NCBI GenBank assembly: GCA_947073765.1 | Contig: CAMTMZ010000003.1 | Coordinates: 1-64,000 of the forward strand | Reading direction: 5' to 3' | DNA: 64,000 nucleotides | From: an uncultured Bacillota bacterium | Lineage (GTDB): Bacteria; Bacillota; Clostridia; Oscillospirales; Oscillospiraceae | Position numbers and translations under genes: made by a program | Shown here: positions 17,913 to 26,723 of the stretch, one piece after another | Position numbering within the stretch: position 1 is the stretch's first letter | Layout of the letters: every line of letters begins with the position of its first letter | The notes under the pieces: model-generated | Seen by the model: only the letters and a program-made list of their open reading frames with translations | Databases searched by the model: none | What the model was told of the DNA's origin: nothing

Positions 17913-20900
17913 ATGAATAAGATGATCCGCCAGCTGAACCGGGATATCCTGGAGGCTCTGTCCGCCCGGCGGACGGGAGGAGCGGCCGGCCGCAGGACCG
18001 TCCAGGATATGATGAAGCGGCCTGAGTGGACCGCCGGACTGGCCGCCCTCTTCCCCATTCGGGAGCGGCTGAGCTGCGCCCGGGTGCTGGAGCTCTGCGC
18101 CCCGACTCTGAATCGGCTGTGCCCCAAGGTGCCGGAGAAGGGCTGGGGGCCCTTTACCTACCAGTATGTCTGCCATACAATGTTCCCAGACGGCGGCTTT
18201 GCTCCGGAGGCGGGACGGTGCGGCGCAGGGGCGGAGTTTTACCTCACCGTGCTGCAGGTGCTGCTGGACCAGGAGCGGGCGGCGCTGCCCTTCGACCCTA
18301 TGCTGGACTTTCAGTTTTTGAGCGAGGAGGAGTATGAGGCCTGCGACAAGGCCCACGAATACCGCCGCTTCCTGGCGGCGTGGCGGGGGGAGTTCCTCTA
18401 TGAGCTGATGCGGTTGGGGATGGAATTTACCCCCTTTAAGACTCTGAGCCACATCGCCGGAGTGCACTACATCGCCATGACCGCTGCCCGGGGATTGGCC
18501 GCGGCGGGAGTGGAGGTGGATATGGCCCTGATCTCCGGCGCGGCCGCCGCCCACGACGTTGGAAAATTTGGCTGCCGCCCCGGGGAGCGGGTGCCCTATC
18601 TCCATTACTACTACACTGACCAGTGGCTGCTGGAGCGGAGAATGGAGGACATCAGCCACATCGCCGCAAACCACTCCACCTGGGACCTGGAGCTGGAGTC
18701 GCTGTCTGTGGAGTCGCTGCTGCTGATCTACGCCGATTTCCGCTCCAAGTCGGAGCGTGGAAGCCGGGGGGAGGAGATTGTGGTGCTCTATCCCCTGGAT
18801 GAGTCCTTTCAGGTGATCTTGTCCAAGCTGGACAATGTGGACCGGAAAAAACGCCGCCGGTATGAGTTCGTCTACGGTAAGCTCCACGACTTTGAGGACT
18901 ACATGCGCCGGCTGGGCGTGGATGTGGACCTGACCGGGGAGCGGCAGGATCCGGCCCCGGTGAAGGATCCCGCCCTGATGGGGCCGGAGGAGACTCTGGA
19001 TGGGCTGATTCTGCTGTCGGTGGAGCACAACCTGCAGCTGATGCACATGCTGTCTAACGAGCAGAGGTTTGGCAACATCATTGAGGCCGCCCGCTCAACC
19101 AAGAGCTGGCAGCAGCTGCGGGCCTACCTTAATGTGTTCGGGGAATACTTTACCTACCTGTCCGTGCGGCAGAAGACCCAGGCGCTGTCTTTCCTCTATG
19201 AGCTGCTGATGCACAGGGAGGGCGATATCCGCCGCCAGGCCGGCGCGCTCATTGGCCAGATTATCGCCCGGTTCCACCTGGTCTACCGCAAGGAATTGCC
19301 CGCCCACGCCCAGAACGACCCGGCGGAGGAGGTGCCTTTTACCCTGTGGGGCCAGTATTTGGATATGATTATCTTTCCCGACCATAAGACCACGCCCCAG
19401 CAGCGCTCTCACATCAGCTACACCCTGAAGCTTGTGGTGGAGTCGATGCTGACCCATGCCAGGCCCGGAGATATCCCACGGTTTCTGGATGCTCTGCTGC
19501 GATATTTCAACGACCCGGAGCACACTGATGACGATACCGCCTTTACCCTGCTGGACGCCGTCCGCTACCTGCCCCCCAAGCACTACGGGGAGCAGACACG
19601 GGAGCGGCTGGTGGATTTTGCCGCCCACTTTGCCGCGTCTCAGGACCTGCGGCTGGTGACTGCCGCGCTCCAGTTTCTGCGGGAGACGGTGCGCAACATC
19701 CCCCGCAGCCACCCCCAGATGGCCCGTATCGCCGACATTGTCCAGGGGGTGCCGTCCAGTCAGCTTACCACCGTATTTTTGAAGTGCCGCATTCTCCGCC
19801 GGGCGGGGCGGAATGTGTCCGCTCTGGAGGATACCCTGTACGGCGCCGACATCACCAGCGAGGTGTTTTTGGACAACCTGAAAACTGCCACCGCGTGGAT
19901 TGTGAAGGTGGCCGGAGTGGAACTGCTCCGGGACCAGGTGGAGCATGGGATGCAGGCGCATATCCTTCACATTGCCACCCATTTCTCCAATCTGGTGAAG
20001 GTGTCGGAGCGGGTGGTGGTGCGGCACACCGCCGGCTCAGCGCTGGTACACACCTTGTCGCTGCTGCGCCGGGACCAGCGCAATGAGGTGGTGGTGGAGC
20101 TGGGCAAGGGGCTGGAGATGGGCCAGTATGAGATCTCTAAGTACATTCCCCAGTATTTGGGGGAGGCCGCCCTCTATCTGCACCCCAGCGAGCTGGACGA
20201 GCAGGTGCTGTGGCTGAAGACCCTGCTGGGCTCCCCCAATGACTCCGCCGTGGCCGGAGCGCTGAACACCATTGCCGTGCTGCTGCAGCATTACCCCGCC
20301 TACCAGCAGCGCTTTCCCGAGCGGCGGGAGGTATATGAGGGGCGGCGGCAGGAGCTGCTGGGTCTGCTGCTCCAGGGGCTGGCCCACTACCGGGAGACGG
20401 TGCGGCAGGAGGCCCTGCTGGTGACCGGAAAGCTGCTGTTTGAAAGTCCCCTGCTGGACATGGAGGAGAAGGCGAGGCTGTTTTCGCTAAGCTACCGCAA
20501 GCTGCTGTTCCTCACCCAGGAGTCCTCCTCCCAGCGGGACGGGCTTACCTTTTTCTACCGTGCGGCCGCCCTGGCCTGCATCAACCGCTTTATTGCCCTG
20601 CGGCGGCTGGACCAGGGCCCGTTCACCTTTGAAAAGCCCCGGAAGATTGCCTTCTTCCCCGGAACCTTTGATCCCTTTACCCTGTCTCACAAGGGGATCG
20701 TCCACGCCATCCGGGATTTGGGCTTTGAGGTCTATCTGGCGGTGGATGAGTTCTCCTGGTCCAAGAAGGCTCAGCCCCATTTGATCCGGCGGCAGATTGT
20801 CAACCTGTCGGTGGCGGGGGATTTCCATGTACACCTGTTTCCTGACGATATCCCGGTGAACATCGCCAACCCCGCCGATTTGCGGCGGCTGACCGACTTG

Positions 20901-22706
20901 TTTCCCGGCCAGAAGGTTTATATTGTGGCGGGGAGCGACGTGGTGGCCAACGCATCTTCCTACAAGGTGCCCCCCCAGCCCTGCTCCATCCACCGGATGA
21001 ACCATGTGATCTTCCGCCGGGCGGGGGAGGCGGAGCTGCCCGCGCCGCTGCCCATCTCCGGTGAGGTGATACAGCTGCAGCTGCCCCCCCACCTGGAGGA
21101 TATCAGCTCCACCCGCATCCGGGAGAATGTGGATCTGAACCGAGATATTTCCAACTTTATCGACCCGGTGATTCAGGATTTTATCTATCAGAATGGGCTG
21201 TATCTCCGGGACAGCCAGGATAAGCCCATGCTGGGGGCAGGCGACCTGGAGTTTGAGTGGGCGGGAGAGCCGGACCCCATGCTGGTGGACAGCCTGACCG
21301 CGGGGCAGCCCGGCCGGGAGGCGGTGCGCACCGCCATCACCGATCAGGGAGACCGGGTGCTGCTGCTGCGCCGGGCCGGAGCTGGGGATATTCTGGGCTA
21401 CATCGCCTACCGTGCCCTTACCACCTCTCAGCTGTTCGCGGCCCTGGGGGATACTGAGCTTGCCAACCGCGTGCGCCTGCGGGCCGCGGGCAAGACGCTG
21501 CTGATCACCGCACTGGCTGCCGGCACCGGGGAGTCCTTTAAGGACTACCACCAGCTGCTGCTGTGTGAGCTGTTGGCCCGGGCCCTGGAAGAGGGGTGCG
21601 TGTATGGGGTGTTCTTCCCCCACGACGGCCGGATGAGCGAGGGGTTGGAGGATGTGCTGACCCGCACCGGCTTTGTGGTGCGGGAGGAGGGGCGGCCCAT
21701 CTGGGAGAGCGATATGCACGCCCCCACCACCCTGATTCAAAATTTGGAGACCACCATTCAGGAACCGCTGTGCCAAAACCCCAAAGTGCTGGCCGCCGTC
21801 CGGCGCAGCCACCAAAGCCTGCAGCGGGCCCTGGCCGGGCTCTACCCAGGGTCGCTGCTGCTCACCCTGTCCGCCGACATCATTCACCAGCGACTGCTGG
21901 AGAAAATTACCACCTACAACAATGTGCCCGCCGTGCCCACCACCCCCCGGGTACTGGGGGAGAACATGTGCGTGCCCTATGGTAAGCTCCTGCGGGGAAA
22001 GATGGTGCCCAACACAGTGACCAAAACCATACACACGGACCGGGTCTACTCCCCCGACCTGTCTGAGAGTGTGATGGAGCCCTTCCCATACTACGCCCCA
22101 ATCTCCAGCCAGATCAGGACTATCAAGTCCTTTGACCGGCCGGTGATCCTGGTGGATGATATGATGCACCCGGGCTTCCGCTTCAAGGCGCTGGACCCCA
22201 TTCTCCGCCGGGAGGGGGTGCCCATCCGCATGGTCCTGGTGGGGCTGCTGTCCGGCTACGGAAAGGACCTGATGGACGCGTGGGAGCGGCCGGTGGACTC
22301 GGTCTACTACCTGCCTACCCTGCGGCAGTGGTTTATTGAGGCCACACTGTACCCCTTTATCGGGGGGAATACGGTGCGGCGGTCCAGCTCCCCGGTGCCC
22401 GGTCTGCTGCCCGGCATCAACCACATTCTGCCCTACGCCAGCCCCATCTATCAGGAGTCCTGCGCCCGGGAGGCTGTGTTCAACCTGTCCCGCACCTGTC
22501 TAGAGGGGGCGCTGGACGTGATCCGCACCCTGGAACAGGAGTACCGTGTGCTGTATGGCCGCAACCTCACGCTGGCCCGCCTGCCCGAGGCGGTGATACT
22601 CCCCCTGTGCCCCGACAAGGGCACCTGCCTGCACTATGACCCCACCCTGTCCGCTTCCGTCTATCTGGAAAACGACCTGGAGGTGCTGCTGCGGCAGAAC
22701 CAGTAA
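17913..22706 (+). CDS. 1597-aa multidomain protein: HD domain, helical repeats, NadD-like nucleotidyltransferase, GNAT-like and PRTase-like domains
   Basis: Visible parts in order: a leader (1-180); an HD phosphohydrolase-like domain (about 185-330) with HIAGVHYIAM, AHDVGKFG near residue 213 and ANHSTWDLE; a long region of alpha-helical (HEAT/ARM-like) repeats (about 350-900); a nucleotidyltransferase domain (about 908-1090) with GTFDPFTLSHKGI in place of HxGH and ISSTRIREN near 1064, the motif of NadD/NMNAT enzymes; a GNAT-like part (about 1110-1290); and a phosphoribosyltransferase-like C-terminus with a PRPP-loop-like VILVDDMMHPG near 1411. The combination suggests nucleotide or NAD(P)-type cofactor metabolism or sensing, but no reaction can be assigned. 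ATG with GAGGTGACGGT upstream. Followed by two redox proteins on the same strand. Confidence 0.85.
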   Translation: MNKMIRQLNRDILEALSARRTGGAAGRRTVQDMMKRPEWTAGLAALFPIRERLSCARVLELCAPTLNRLCPKVPEKGWGPFTYQYVCHTMFPDGGFAPEAGRCGAGAEFYLTVLQVLLDQERAALPFDPMLDFQFLSEEEYEACDKAHEYRRFLAAWRGEFLYELMRLGMEFTPFKTLSHIAGVHYIAMTAARGLAAAGVEVDMALISGAAAAHDVGKFGCRPGERVPYLHYYYTDQWLLERRMEDISHIAANHSTWDLELESLSVESLLLIYADFRSKSERGSRGEEIVVLYPLDESFQVILSKLDNVDRKKRRRYEFVYGKLHDFEDYMRRLGVDVDLTGERQDPAPVKDPALMGPEETLDGLILLSVEHNLQLMHMLSNEQRFGNIIEAARSTKSWQQLRAYLNVFGEYFTYLSVRQKTQALSFLYELLMHREGDIRRQAGALIGQIIARFHLVYRKELPAHAQNDPAEEVPFTLWGQYLDMIIFPDHKTTPQQRSHISYTLKLVVESMLTHARPGDIPRFLDALLRYFNDPEHTDDDTAFTLLDAVRYLPPKHYGEQTRERLVDFAAHFAASQDLRLVTAALQFLRETVRNIPRSHPQMARIADIVQGVPSSQLTTVFLKCRILRRAGRNVSALEDTLYGADITSEVFLDNLKTATAWIVKVAGVELLRDQVEHGMQAHILHIATHFSNLVKVSERVVVRHTAGSALVHTLSLLRRDQRNEVVVELGKGLEMGQYEISKYIPQYLGEAALYLHPSELDEQVLWLKTLLGSPNDSAVAGALNTIAVLLQHYPAYQQRFPERREVYEGRRQELLGLLLQGLAHYRETVRQEALLVTGKLLFESPLLDMEEKARLFSLSYRKLLFLTQESSSQRDGLTFFYRAAALACINRFIALRRLDQGPFTFEKPRKIAFFPGTFDPFTLSHKGIVHAIRDLGFEVYLAVDEFSWSKKAQPHLIRRQIVNLSVAGDFHVHLFPDDIPVNIANPADLRRLTDLFPGQKVYIVAGSDVVANASSYKVPPQPCSIHRMNHVIFRRAGEAELPAPLPISGEVIQLQLPPHLEDISSTRIRENVDLNRDISNFIDPVIQDFIYQNGLYLRDSQDKPMLGAGDLEFEWAGEPDPMLVDSLTAGQPGREAVRTAITDQGDRVLLLRRAGAGDILGYIAYRALTTSQLFAALGDTELANRVRLRAAGKTLLITALAAGTGESFKDYHQLLLCELLARALEEGCVYGVFFPHDGRMSEGLEDVLTRTGFVVREEGRPIWESDMHAPTTLIQNLETTIQEPLCQNPKVLAAVRRSHQSLQRALAGLYPGSLLLTLSADIIHQRLLEKITTYNNVPAVPTTPRVLGENMCVPYGKLLRGKMVPNTVTKTIHTDRVYSPDLSESVMEPFPYYAPISSQIRTIKSFDRPVILVDDMMHPGFRFKALDPILRREGVPIRMVLVGLLSGYGKDLMDAWERPVDSVYYLPTLRQWFIEATLYPFIGGNTVRRSSSPVPGLLPGINHILPYASPIYQESCAREAVFNLSRTCLEGALDVIRTLEQEYRVLYGRNLTLARLPEAVILPLCPDKGTCLHYDPTLSASVYLENDLEVLLRQNQ

Positions 22707-22927
22707 GGAGATGTCCCAATGCTTGACATCTGAAACCGTTTCCAGGCGGCCGGAACTGACGAATTTTGAAACCGCCCTCTATGGACGGTACGGCAGATGC
22801 CGCGCCAGTCTGATCTGCTTCCGGGACCCCGATGAGAAGCGCGCTTCCGATAATCCAAAACCCGACTTTCGGCCTTTGTGCAGACCTTTAATGATCCGTA
22901 AACAACATTATAGGACGTGATATTGCC

Positions 22928-24169
22928 ATGTATTACTACAACATGAACGGTGCGACGCTGGTCTCCCTCACCCCCTTAGAGGGCTTTGGCCCTGAGGCGG
23001 AGCCCGCCCGGAGCTGGCGGATGTTCGCCGCCGTGCCTGGGGACCCGGTGCTGGGCCGGGGGTCCTTTAAGGTGTCCCACCCGGGACAGCTCACCGGAGC
23101 GGGGCACACCCTGGACGCCCTGGACCAAAGCCGCCTGCCCCAGGTGCAGGCGGACGAGTGGACCGCCCGGGCCATTGAGGACGGAAGGCTCACCGCCGTA
23201 AACACCGCACGCCCCGGCTGGGAGGAACTGCTGAAATGGTCCAACCACTCCGACAAAAAGCGGGTGAACATCCTGGCCATCGGGGATGTGGGCTCCACCC
23301 TCCTCACCGGACTGAAACTGCTGGGGGGAGATGTGATCTCCTCCATCGGCATCTGCGATCTCAGCGACCAGATCACCGCCCGGTGGGAGTTTGAGATGGG
23401 GCAGATCAGCCTGCCCTGGGACTATGACCTCTTCCCGGAGGTGGAGGTGGTGGCCCCGGAGAACCTGTTCGACTGCGATATGTTCGTATTTGTGGCCTCC
23501 AAGGGTATCCCGCCGGTGGGGTCTCAGGTGAAGGATGTGCGGATGTATCAGTTTGAGAATAACGCCAAAATTGTGAAACACTACGCCAAAATGGCCCGGG
23601 AGAAGAGTTTTAAGGGCATATGGTGCGCGGTGTCCGATCCGGTGGACCCCCTGGCCAAGACCGCCTATCTGGAGAGCAACCGGGACGAAAACGGAAACTG
23701 GGACGGCAGGGGACTGCGGCCGGAACAGATACAAGGTTTTGGCCTGGGGGTGATGAACGCCCGGGCGGCCTACTTTGCCAAACGGGACGGGCGGCTGGCC
23801 TCCTTCCTCACCGAGGGCAGGTCCTTCGGTCCTCATGGCACGGGGCTGTTTATCGCAAACTCTGTGGAAAATTACGACGAGACGCTGTCTCAAGAGCTGA
23901 CCCAGCTCACTGTGACCGCCAATCTGAAGATGCGGGAGATCGGCTTTAAGCCTTACGTGGCCCCAGCCCTGTCCTCTGGGGCCCTGTCCCTGCTGCTCAC
24001 CCTCCGGGGAGCGTGGCACTGCGGGTCGGTGTTTCTGGATGGGGTGTACATGGGAGTGAAAAACCGCTACACCCCGGCAGGGGTGGAGACGGAGCTATTG
24101 CCCCGGATTCCGGACCCCCTCTTTGGCCACATCCGGGAGGCGGCGGAGCACCTCAAGGCGATTGTCTAA
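22928..24169 (+). CDS. Lactate/malate dehydrogenase-like NAD-binding protein
   Basis: A 413-aa protein with a Rossmann fold in its middle (VNILAIGDVGSTLLTGLKLL at about 115-135, followed by the acidic end of beta-2, ICDLSD). FVASKGIPP and AREKSFKGIWCAVSDPVDPL match the part of LDH/MDH enzymes before the catalytic loop. The N-terminal 110 residues and the expected catalytic Arg/His arrangement do not match a standard LDH, so the substrate is uncertain. The gene follows the giant multidomain gene after 221 bp and precedes a flavoprotein. It probably performs a redox step linked to its neighbours (inference). Confidence 0.7.
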   Translation: MYYYNMNGATLVSLTPLEGFGPEAEPARSWRMFAAVPGDPVLGRGSFKVSHPGQLTGAGHTLDALDQSRLPQVQADEWTARAIEDGRLTAVNTARPGWEELLKWSNHSDKKRVNILAIGDVGSTLLTGLKLLGGDVISSIGICDLSDQITARWEFEMGQISLPWDYDLFPEVEVVAPENLFDCDMFVFVASKGIPPVGSQVKDVRMYQFENNAKIVKHYAKMAREKSFKGIWCAVSDPVDPLAKTAYLESNRDENGNWDGRGLRPEQIQGFGLGVMNARAAYFAKRDGRLASFLTEGRSFGPHGTGLFIANSVENYDETLSQELTQLTVTANLKMREIGFKPYVAPALSSGALSLLLTLRGAWHCGSVFLDGVYMGVKNRYTPAGVETELLPRIPDPLFGHIREAAEHLKAIV

Positions 24170-24172
24170 AAA

Positions 24173-24195
24173 GGGGGCGGTCTGTGGCCGCCCCC
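24173..24195 (+). terminator. GC hairpin between the dehydrogenase-like and flavoprotein genes
   Basis: GGGGGCGG pairs with CCGCCCCC, followed only by GTATTTC. It is likely a weak or partial terminator inside the operon. Confidence 0.4.
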
Positions 24196-24219
24196 GTATT
24201 TCAGAAAGAAGGTGGTACT

Positions 24220-25278
24220 ATGTCCATCGCGCTTATACGCCCCGCTCCCGATTCCGGGTGGGCGGGGCAGCGGCTGGAGGATATCTTGCGGTATGCTCTG
24301 GACGGAAAAGAGATCCATGAGGTCCGCCGGGCGGAGGAGCTGGACGGGCTGGAGGGCCGGAGGGTTCTGCTGGCCCTGCCTTTGGGGGACACAGGAGTCA
24401 GCCTGGAATACATGCGCATGCTCTCCCGGCTGCGGAAGGAGCCGGGACTGCTAAGGGGCTGCACCGGGGGGCTCATTGTGGACGGAGCGGGGGAGCTGTA
24501 CACCAAATCCGCCGCCGCCGAGGGAGCCCTGGCCATGAACCGGGCGGGCTGCGCCCTGGTTGGGCGGCCCCTGGTGGAGGGCACCGGGTCGCTGGTTAAC
24601 TTTGCCGTTCAGGCCAAAAACTTGGGCGTTGGCCTGATGGACGCCTACCGCCACGCTGCCCGGGAGCTGGCGGAGCGGGTGGAGGGATTTTCCTTCCTGA
24701 AAAAAGAGCGGCCGGAGATTCTGGTGCTCCACGCCTCCAGCCACCACACCTCCAACACCATGGATTTGTGGGCTCAGGTGAGGGAACAGGTGGGGGACCA
24801 GTGCGTTGTGCAGGAGATCGGCCTGCGCAACGGCACCCTGTCCGACTGCTCCGGCTGTCCCTACACTATGTGCCTCCACTTTGGGGAACAGGGAGGATGC
24901 TTTTATGGCGGGGTAATGCGGGATGAGGTCTATCCAGCCGTCCGCTCCGCCGACGCTCTGGTGCTGCTGAGCCCCAACTACAACGACGCCCTGTCCGCCA
25001 ACCTTACCGCGTTTATCAACCGGCTCACCGCCCTGTTCCGGCAGACACGGTTTTACGACAAGGCGGTGTTCACCATAGTGGTGTCCGGTTACTCAGGGGG
25101 GGATGTGGTGGCCAGGCAGGTCATCGCCGGGATGAATATGAACAAGTCCTTCTATCTTCCGCCAAACTTTGCCCTGATTGAGACGGCCAACAACCCCGGG
25201 GAGGCCCTGGCCCTGCCAGGGATTCAGCAGCGGCTGGAGGGATTTGCCCAAAATATGCTGGAGACTCTGTGTGTATAG
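24220..25278 (+). CDS. NADPH-dependent FMN reductase / iron-sulfur flavoprotein-like oxidoreductase with extra N-terminal domain
   Basis: A 352-aa protein starting at MSIALIRPAP (GAAGGTGG upstream); the ORF-track start is 69 codons too early. Residues about 165-352 are a flavodoxin-like fold (ILVLHASSHHTSNTMDLW; LVLLSPNYNDALSANLTAFI; the cysteine cluster CSGCPYTMC...GGC resembles the compact 4Fe-4S motif of Isf-type flavoproteins). The N-terminal 160 residues (YALDGKEIHEV, GGLIVDGAGELYTKS) form a separate domain reminiscent of shikimate-dehydrogenase-type substrate domains, which I cannot assign. It lies downstream of the dehydrogenase-like gene and likely shares its pathway. Confidence 0.75.
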   Translation: MSIALIRPAPDSGWAGQRLEDILRYALDGKEIHEVRRAEELDGLEGRRVLLALPLGDTGVSLEYMRMLSRLRKEPGLLRGCTGGLIVDGAGELYTKSAAAEGALAMNRAGCALVGRPLVEGTGSLVNFAVQAKNLGVGLMDAYRHAARELAERVEGFSFLKKERPEILVLHASSHHTSNTMDLWAQVREQVGDQCVVQEIGLRNGTLSDCSGCPYTMCLHFGEQGGCFYGGVMRDEVYPAVRSADALVLLSPNYNDALSANLTAFINRLTALFRQTRFYDKAVFTIVVSGYSGGDVVARQVIAGMNMNKSFYLPPNFALIETANNPGEALALPGIQQRLEGFAQNMLETLCV

Positions 25279-25280
25279 TG

Positions 25281-25312
25281 TCAAGCCCCGCGGCTTATGC
25301 CGCGGGGCTTGA
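25281..25312. terminator. Bidirectional terminator, 14-bp perfect stem
   Basis: TCAAGCCCCGCGGC and GCCGCGGGGCTTGA flank a TTAT loop between two convergent genes. Confidence 0.85.
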
Positions 25313-25316
25313 TAGA

Positions 25317-26063
25317 TCATTTCAGGTAATCTCTGGGATCCACCGGCTGGCCGTTCAGGGTGGTTTCCAGATGGACGTGGGAGTCCACGCCCACCTCGGC
25401 CAGAGCGGAGGCGCCTACGGCGCCCAGCTCGCTACCGATGTCCACCGAATCGCCCACCTCCACCAGAACCTCCTCTGCCAGGTTGCAGTACCAGGACTGG
25501 AGTCCGCCGCCGTGGTCCACAACTACGGTAGTGCCCATAAGGCCGTCGGTATAGACCTGCTCTACGGTGCCCGCGCTGATGGACAGCACTTTGACTCCCT
25601 GAGCCGCGGCGATGTCCAGCCCGCCGTGGGTGCGCCAGTCACCCAGGGTGGGATCCAGGGAGAGGGTCTCCACACTGTAGTCCCGGAGAATGGTGCCCTG
25701 TACCGGCCAGGTAAATACCTTAGACAAGGTCTGCTTGCTGCTCTGGGTGTCCGGCTCGGGGGCTGTGTCCTTTACCGGCTCAGGGTCGTCCGGCTGCGGG
25801 GCGGGCTTGGCGGCGGGGGGAGTGACTGGGGGATCCGTCTTGATGTCAGGGGTGGGGATGGCAGGTCGGGATACGCTCTGGTCCGGGATGGTGACAGAGG
25901 CGTCGCCTCCCACCGGCGCGGTGGCGCGGGTGTCGTTGACAACAGTCTTCAGCAGATAATAGCCCGAAATTCCTATGGTGGCGACGCACAGGAACAGGAC
26001 TATGTAAAAGCCCTTTCCCATGGCGAAGTCGCCCAACTTGCTTAAAAAGCTCCGGTTTTTCAA
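25317..26063 (-). CDS. M23 (LytM-domain) peptidase-like protein, SpoIIQ-like
   Basis: A 248-aa bitopic protein: short cytoplasmic N-terminus, one membrane helix (FYIVLFLCVATIGISGYYLL), a Pro/Asp-rich linker (about 45-105) and a LytM domain. The metal ligands of M23 enzymes are intact (HGGLD and SHVHLE). Size and layout resemble SpoIIQ, the forespore protein that pairs with SpoIIIAH to join mother cell and forespore; Clostridia SpoIIQ often retains the zinc site, as here. An ordinary envelope peptidase is the alternative. The neighbour rpiB is divergent. Confidence 0.78.
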   Translation of the reverse strand: MKNRSFLSKLGDFAMGKGFYIVLFLCVATIGISGYYLLKTVVNDTRATAPVGGDASVTIPDQSVSRPAIPTPDIKTDPPVTPPAAKPAPQPDDPEPVKDTAPEPDTQSSKQTLSKVFTWPVQGTILRDYSVETLSLDPTLGDWRTHGGLDIAAAQGVKVLSISAGTVEQVYTDGLMGTTVVVDHGGGLQSWYCNLAEEVLVEVGDSVDIGSELGAVGASALAEVGVDSHVHLETTLNGQPVDPRDYLK

Positions 26064-26137
26064 AAAACCACCTCCGAACCCTATTTTGGACAGGGGGAGG
26101 GACGGTTATACATGGACGGCAAAAATTTTCACGCCCC

Positions 26138-26166
26138 TTGCAAAATGTGGGGAAAGAGGGTACAAT
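26138..26166 (+). promoter_or_regulatory. Sigma-A promoter of rpiB
   Basis: TTGCAA, a 17-bp spacer and TACAAT, 48 bp upstream of the rpiB ATG. Confidence 0.75.
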
Positions 26167-26213
26167 GGGGGAGAAAATCGGCCCCGCAGGGCCTTGAAGA
26201 GGAGGAACTGACT

Positions 26214-26651
26214 ATGATTGCCATCGCGTCTGACCATGGAGGCTACCAGCTTAAGGAGCACCTGAAGGCCTATCTGGCCGCCAAGGGCGTCACCTGCCTG
26301 GACTGCGGCACCGACAGCACCGACAGCTGCGACTATCCTATATTCGGCAAAGCGGCCGCCCAGGCGGTGGCCAGCGGCCAATGCGAGAGGGGAATTGTGA
26401 TCTGCACCACCGGAATCGGGATATCCATCTCTGCCAACAAGGTGAAGGGGGTGCGCTGCGCCCTGTGCGGCGACCCGCTGTCAGCGGAGATGACCCGCCG
26501 CCACAACGACGCCAATATGCTGGCCTTGGGCGCCGGCATCACGGGACCTATGACCGCGGAGCGGATTGTGGACGTTTTTCTGAGCACCGGATTTGAGGGA
26601 GGACGCCACGAGCGCCGGGTGAAGCTGATGATGGAGATTGAACAGGAGTGA
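26214..26651 (+). CDS. rpiB: Ribose-5-phosphate isomerase B
   Basis: A 145-aa RpiB/LacAB-family sugar-phosphate isomerase that interconverts ribose 5-phosphate and ribulose 5-phosphate in the pentose phosphate pathway. Family marks: IASDHGGYQLKEHL at the N-terminus, the active-site cysteine in ICTTGIGISISANKVKGVR, and RRHNDANMLALGAG. The start is ATG 26214 with GAGGAGG upstream; the ORF track adds 34 codons. Monocistronic, between its own promoter and a strong shared terminator. A LacA/LacB-type specificity cannot be excluded but no lac genes are near. Confidence 0.95.
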   Translation: MIAIASDHGGYQLKEHLKAYLAAKGVTCLDCGTDSTDSCDYPIFGKAAAQAVASGQCERGIVICTTGIGISISANKVKGVRCALCGDPLSAEMTRRHNDANMLALGAGITGPMTAERIVDVFLSTGFEGGRHERRVKLMMEIEQE

Positions 26652-26690
26652 GCTCCGCCGCGGCGGAGCGTCATAACAGTGGAACAGAAA

Positions 26691-26723
26691 AACCGGCGCC
26701 GCTTGTGCGGCGCCGGTTTTTTT
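26691..26723. terminator. Bidirectional terminator between rpiB and rnj
   Basis: AACCGGCGCCGC pairs perfectly with GCGGCGCCGGTT around a TTGT loop, with T-runs on both strands. Confidence 0.93.

Noticed and set aside
20487-22424. 645-aa minus ORF opposite the giant gene
   Set aside because: Shadow frame rich in Gly, His and Gln; the plus frame has recognisable enzyme motifs.
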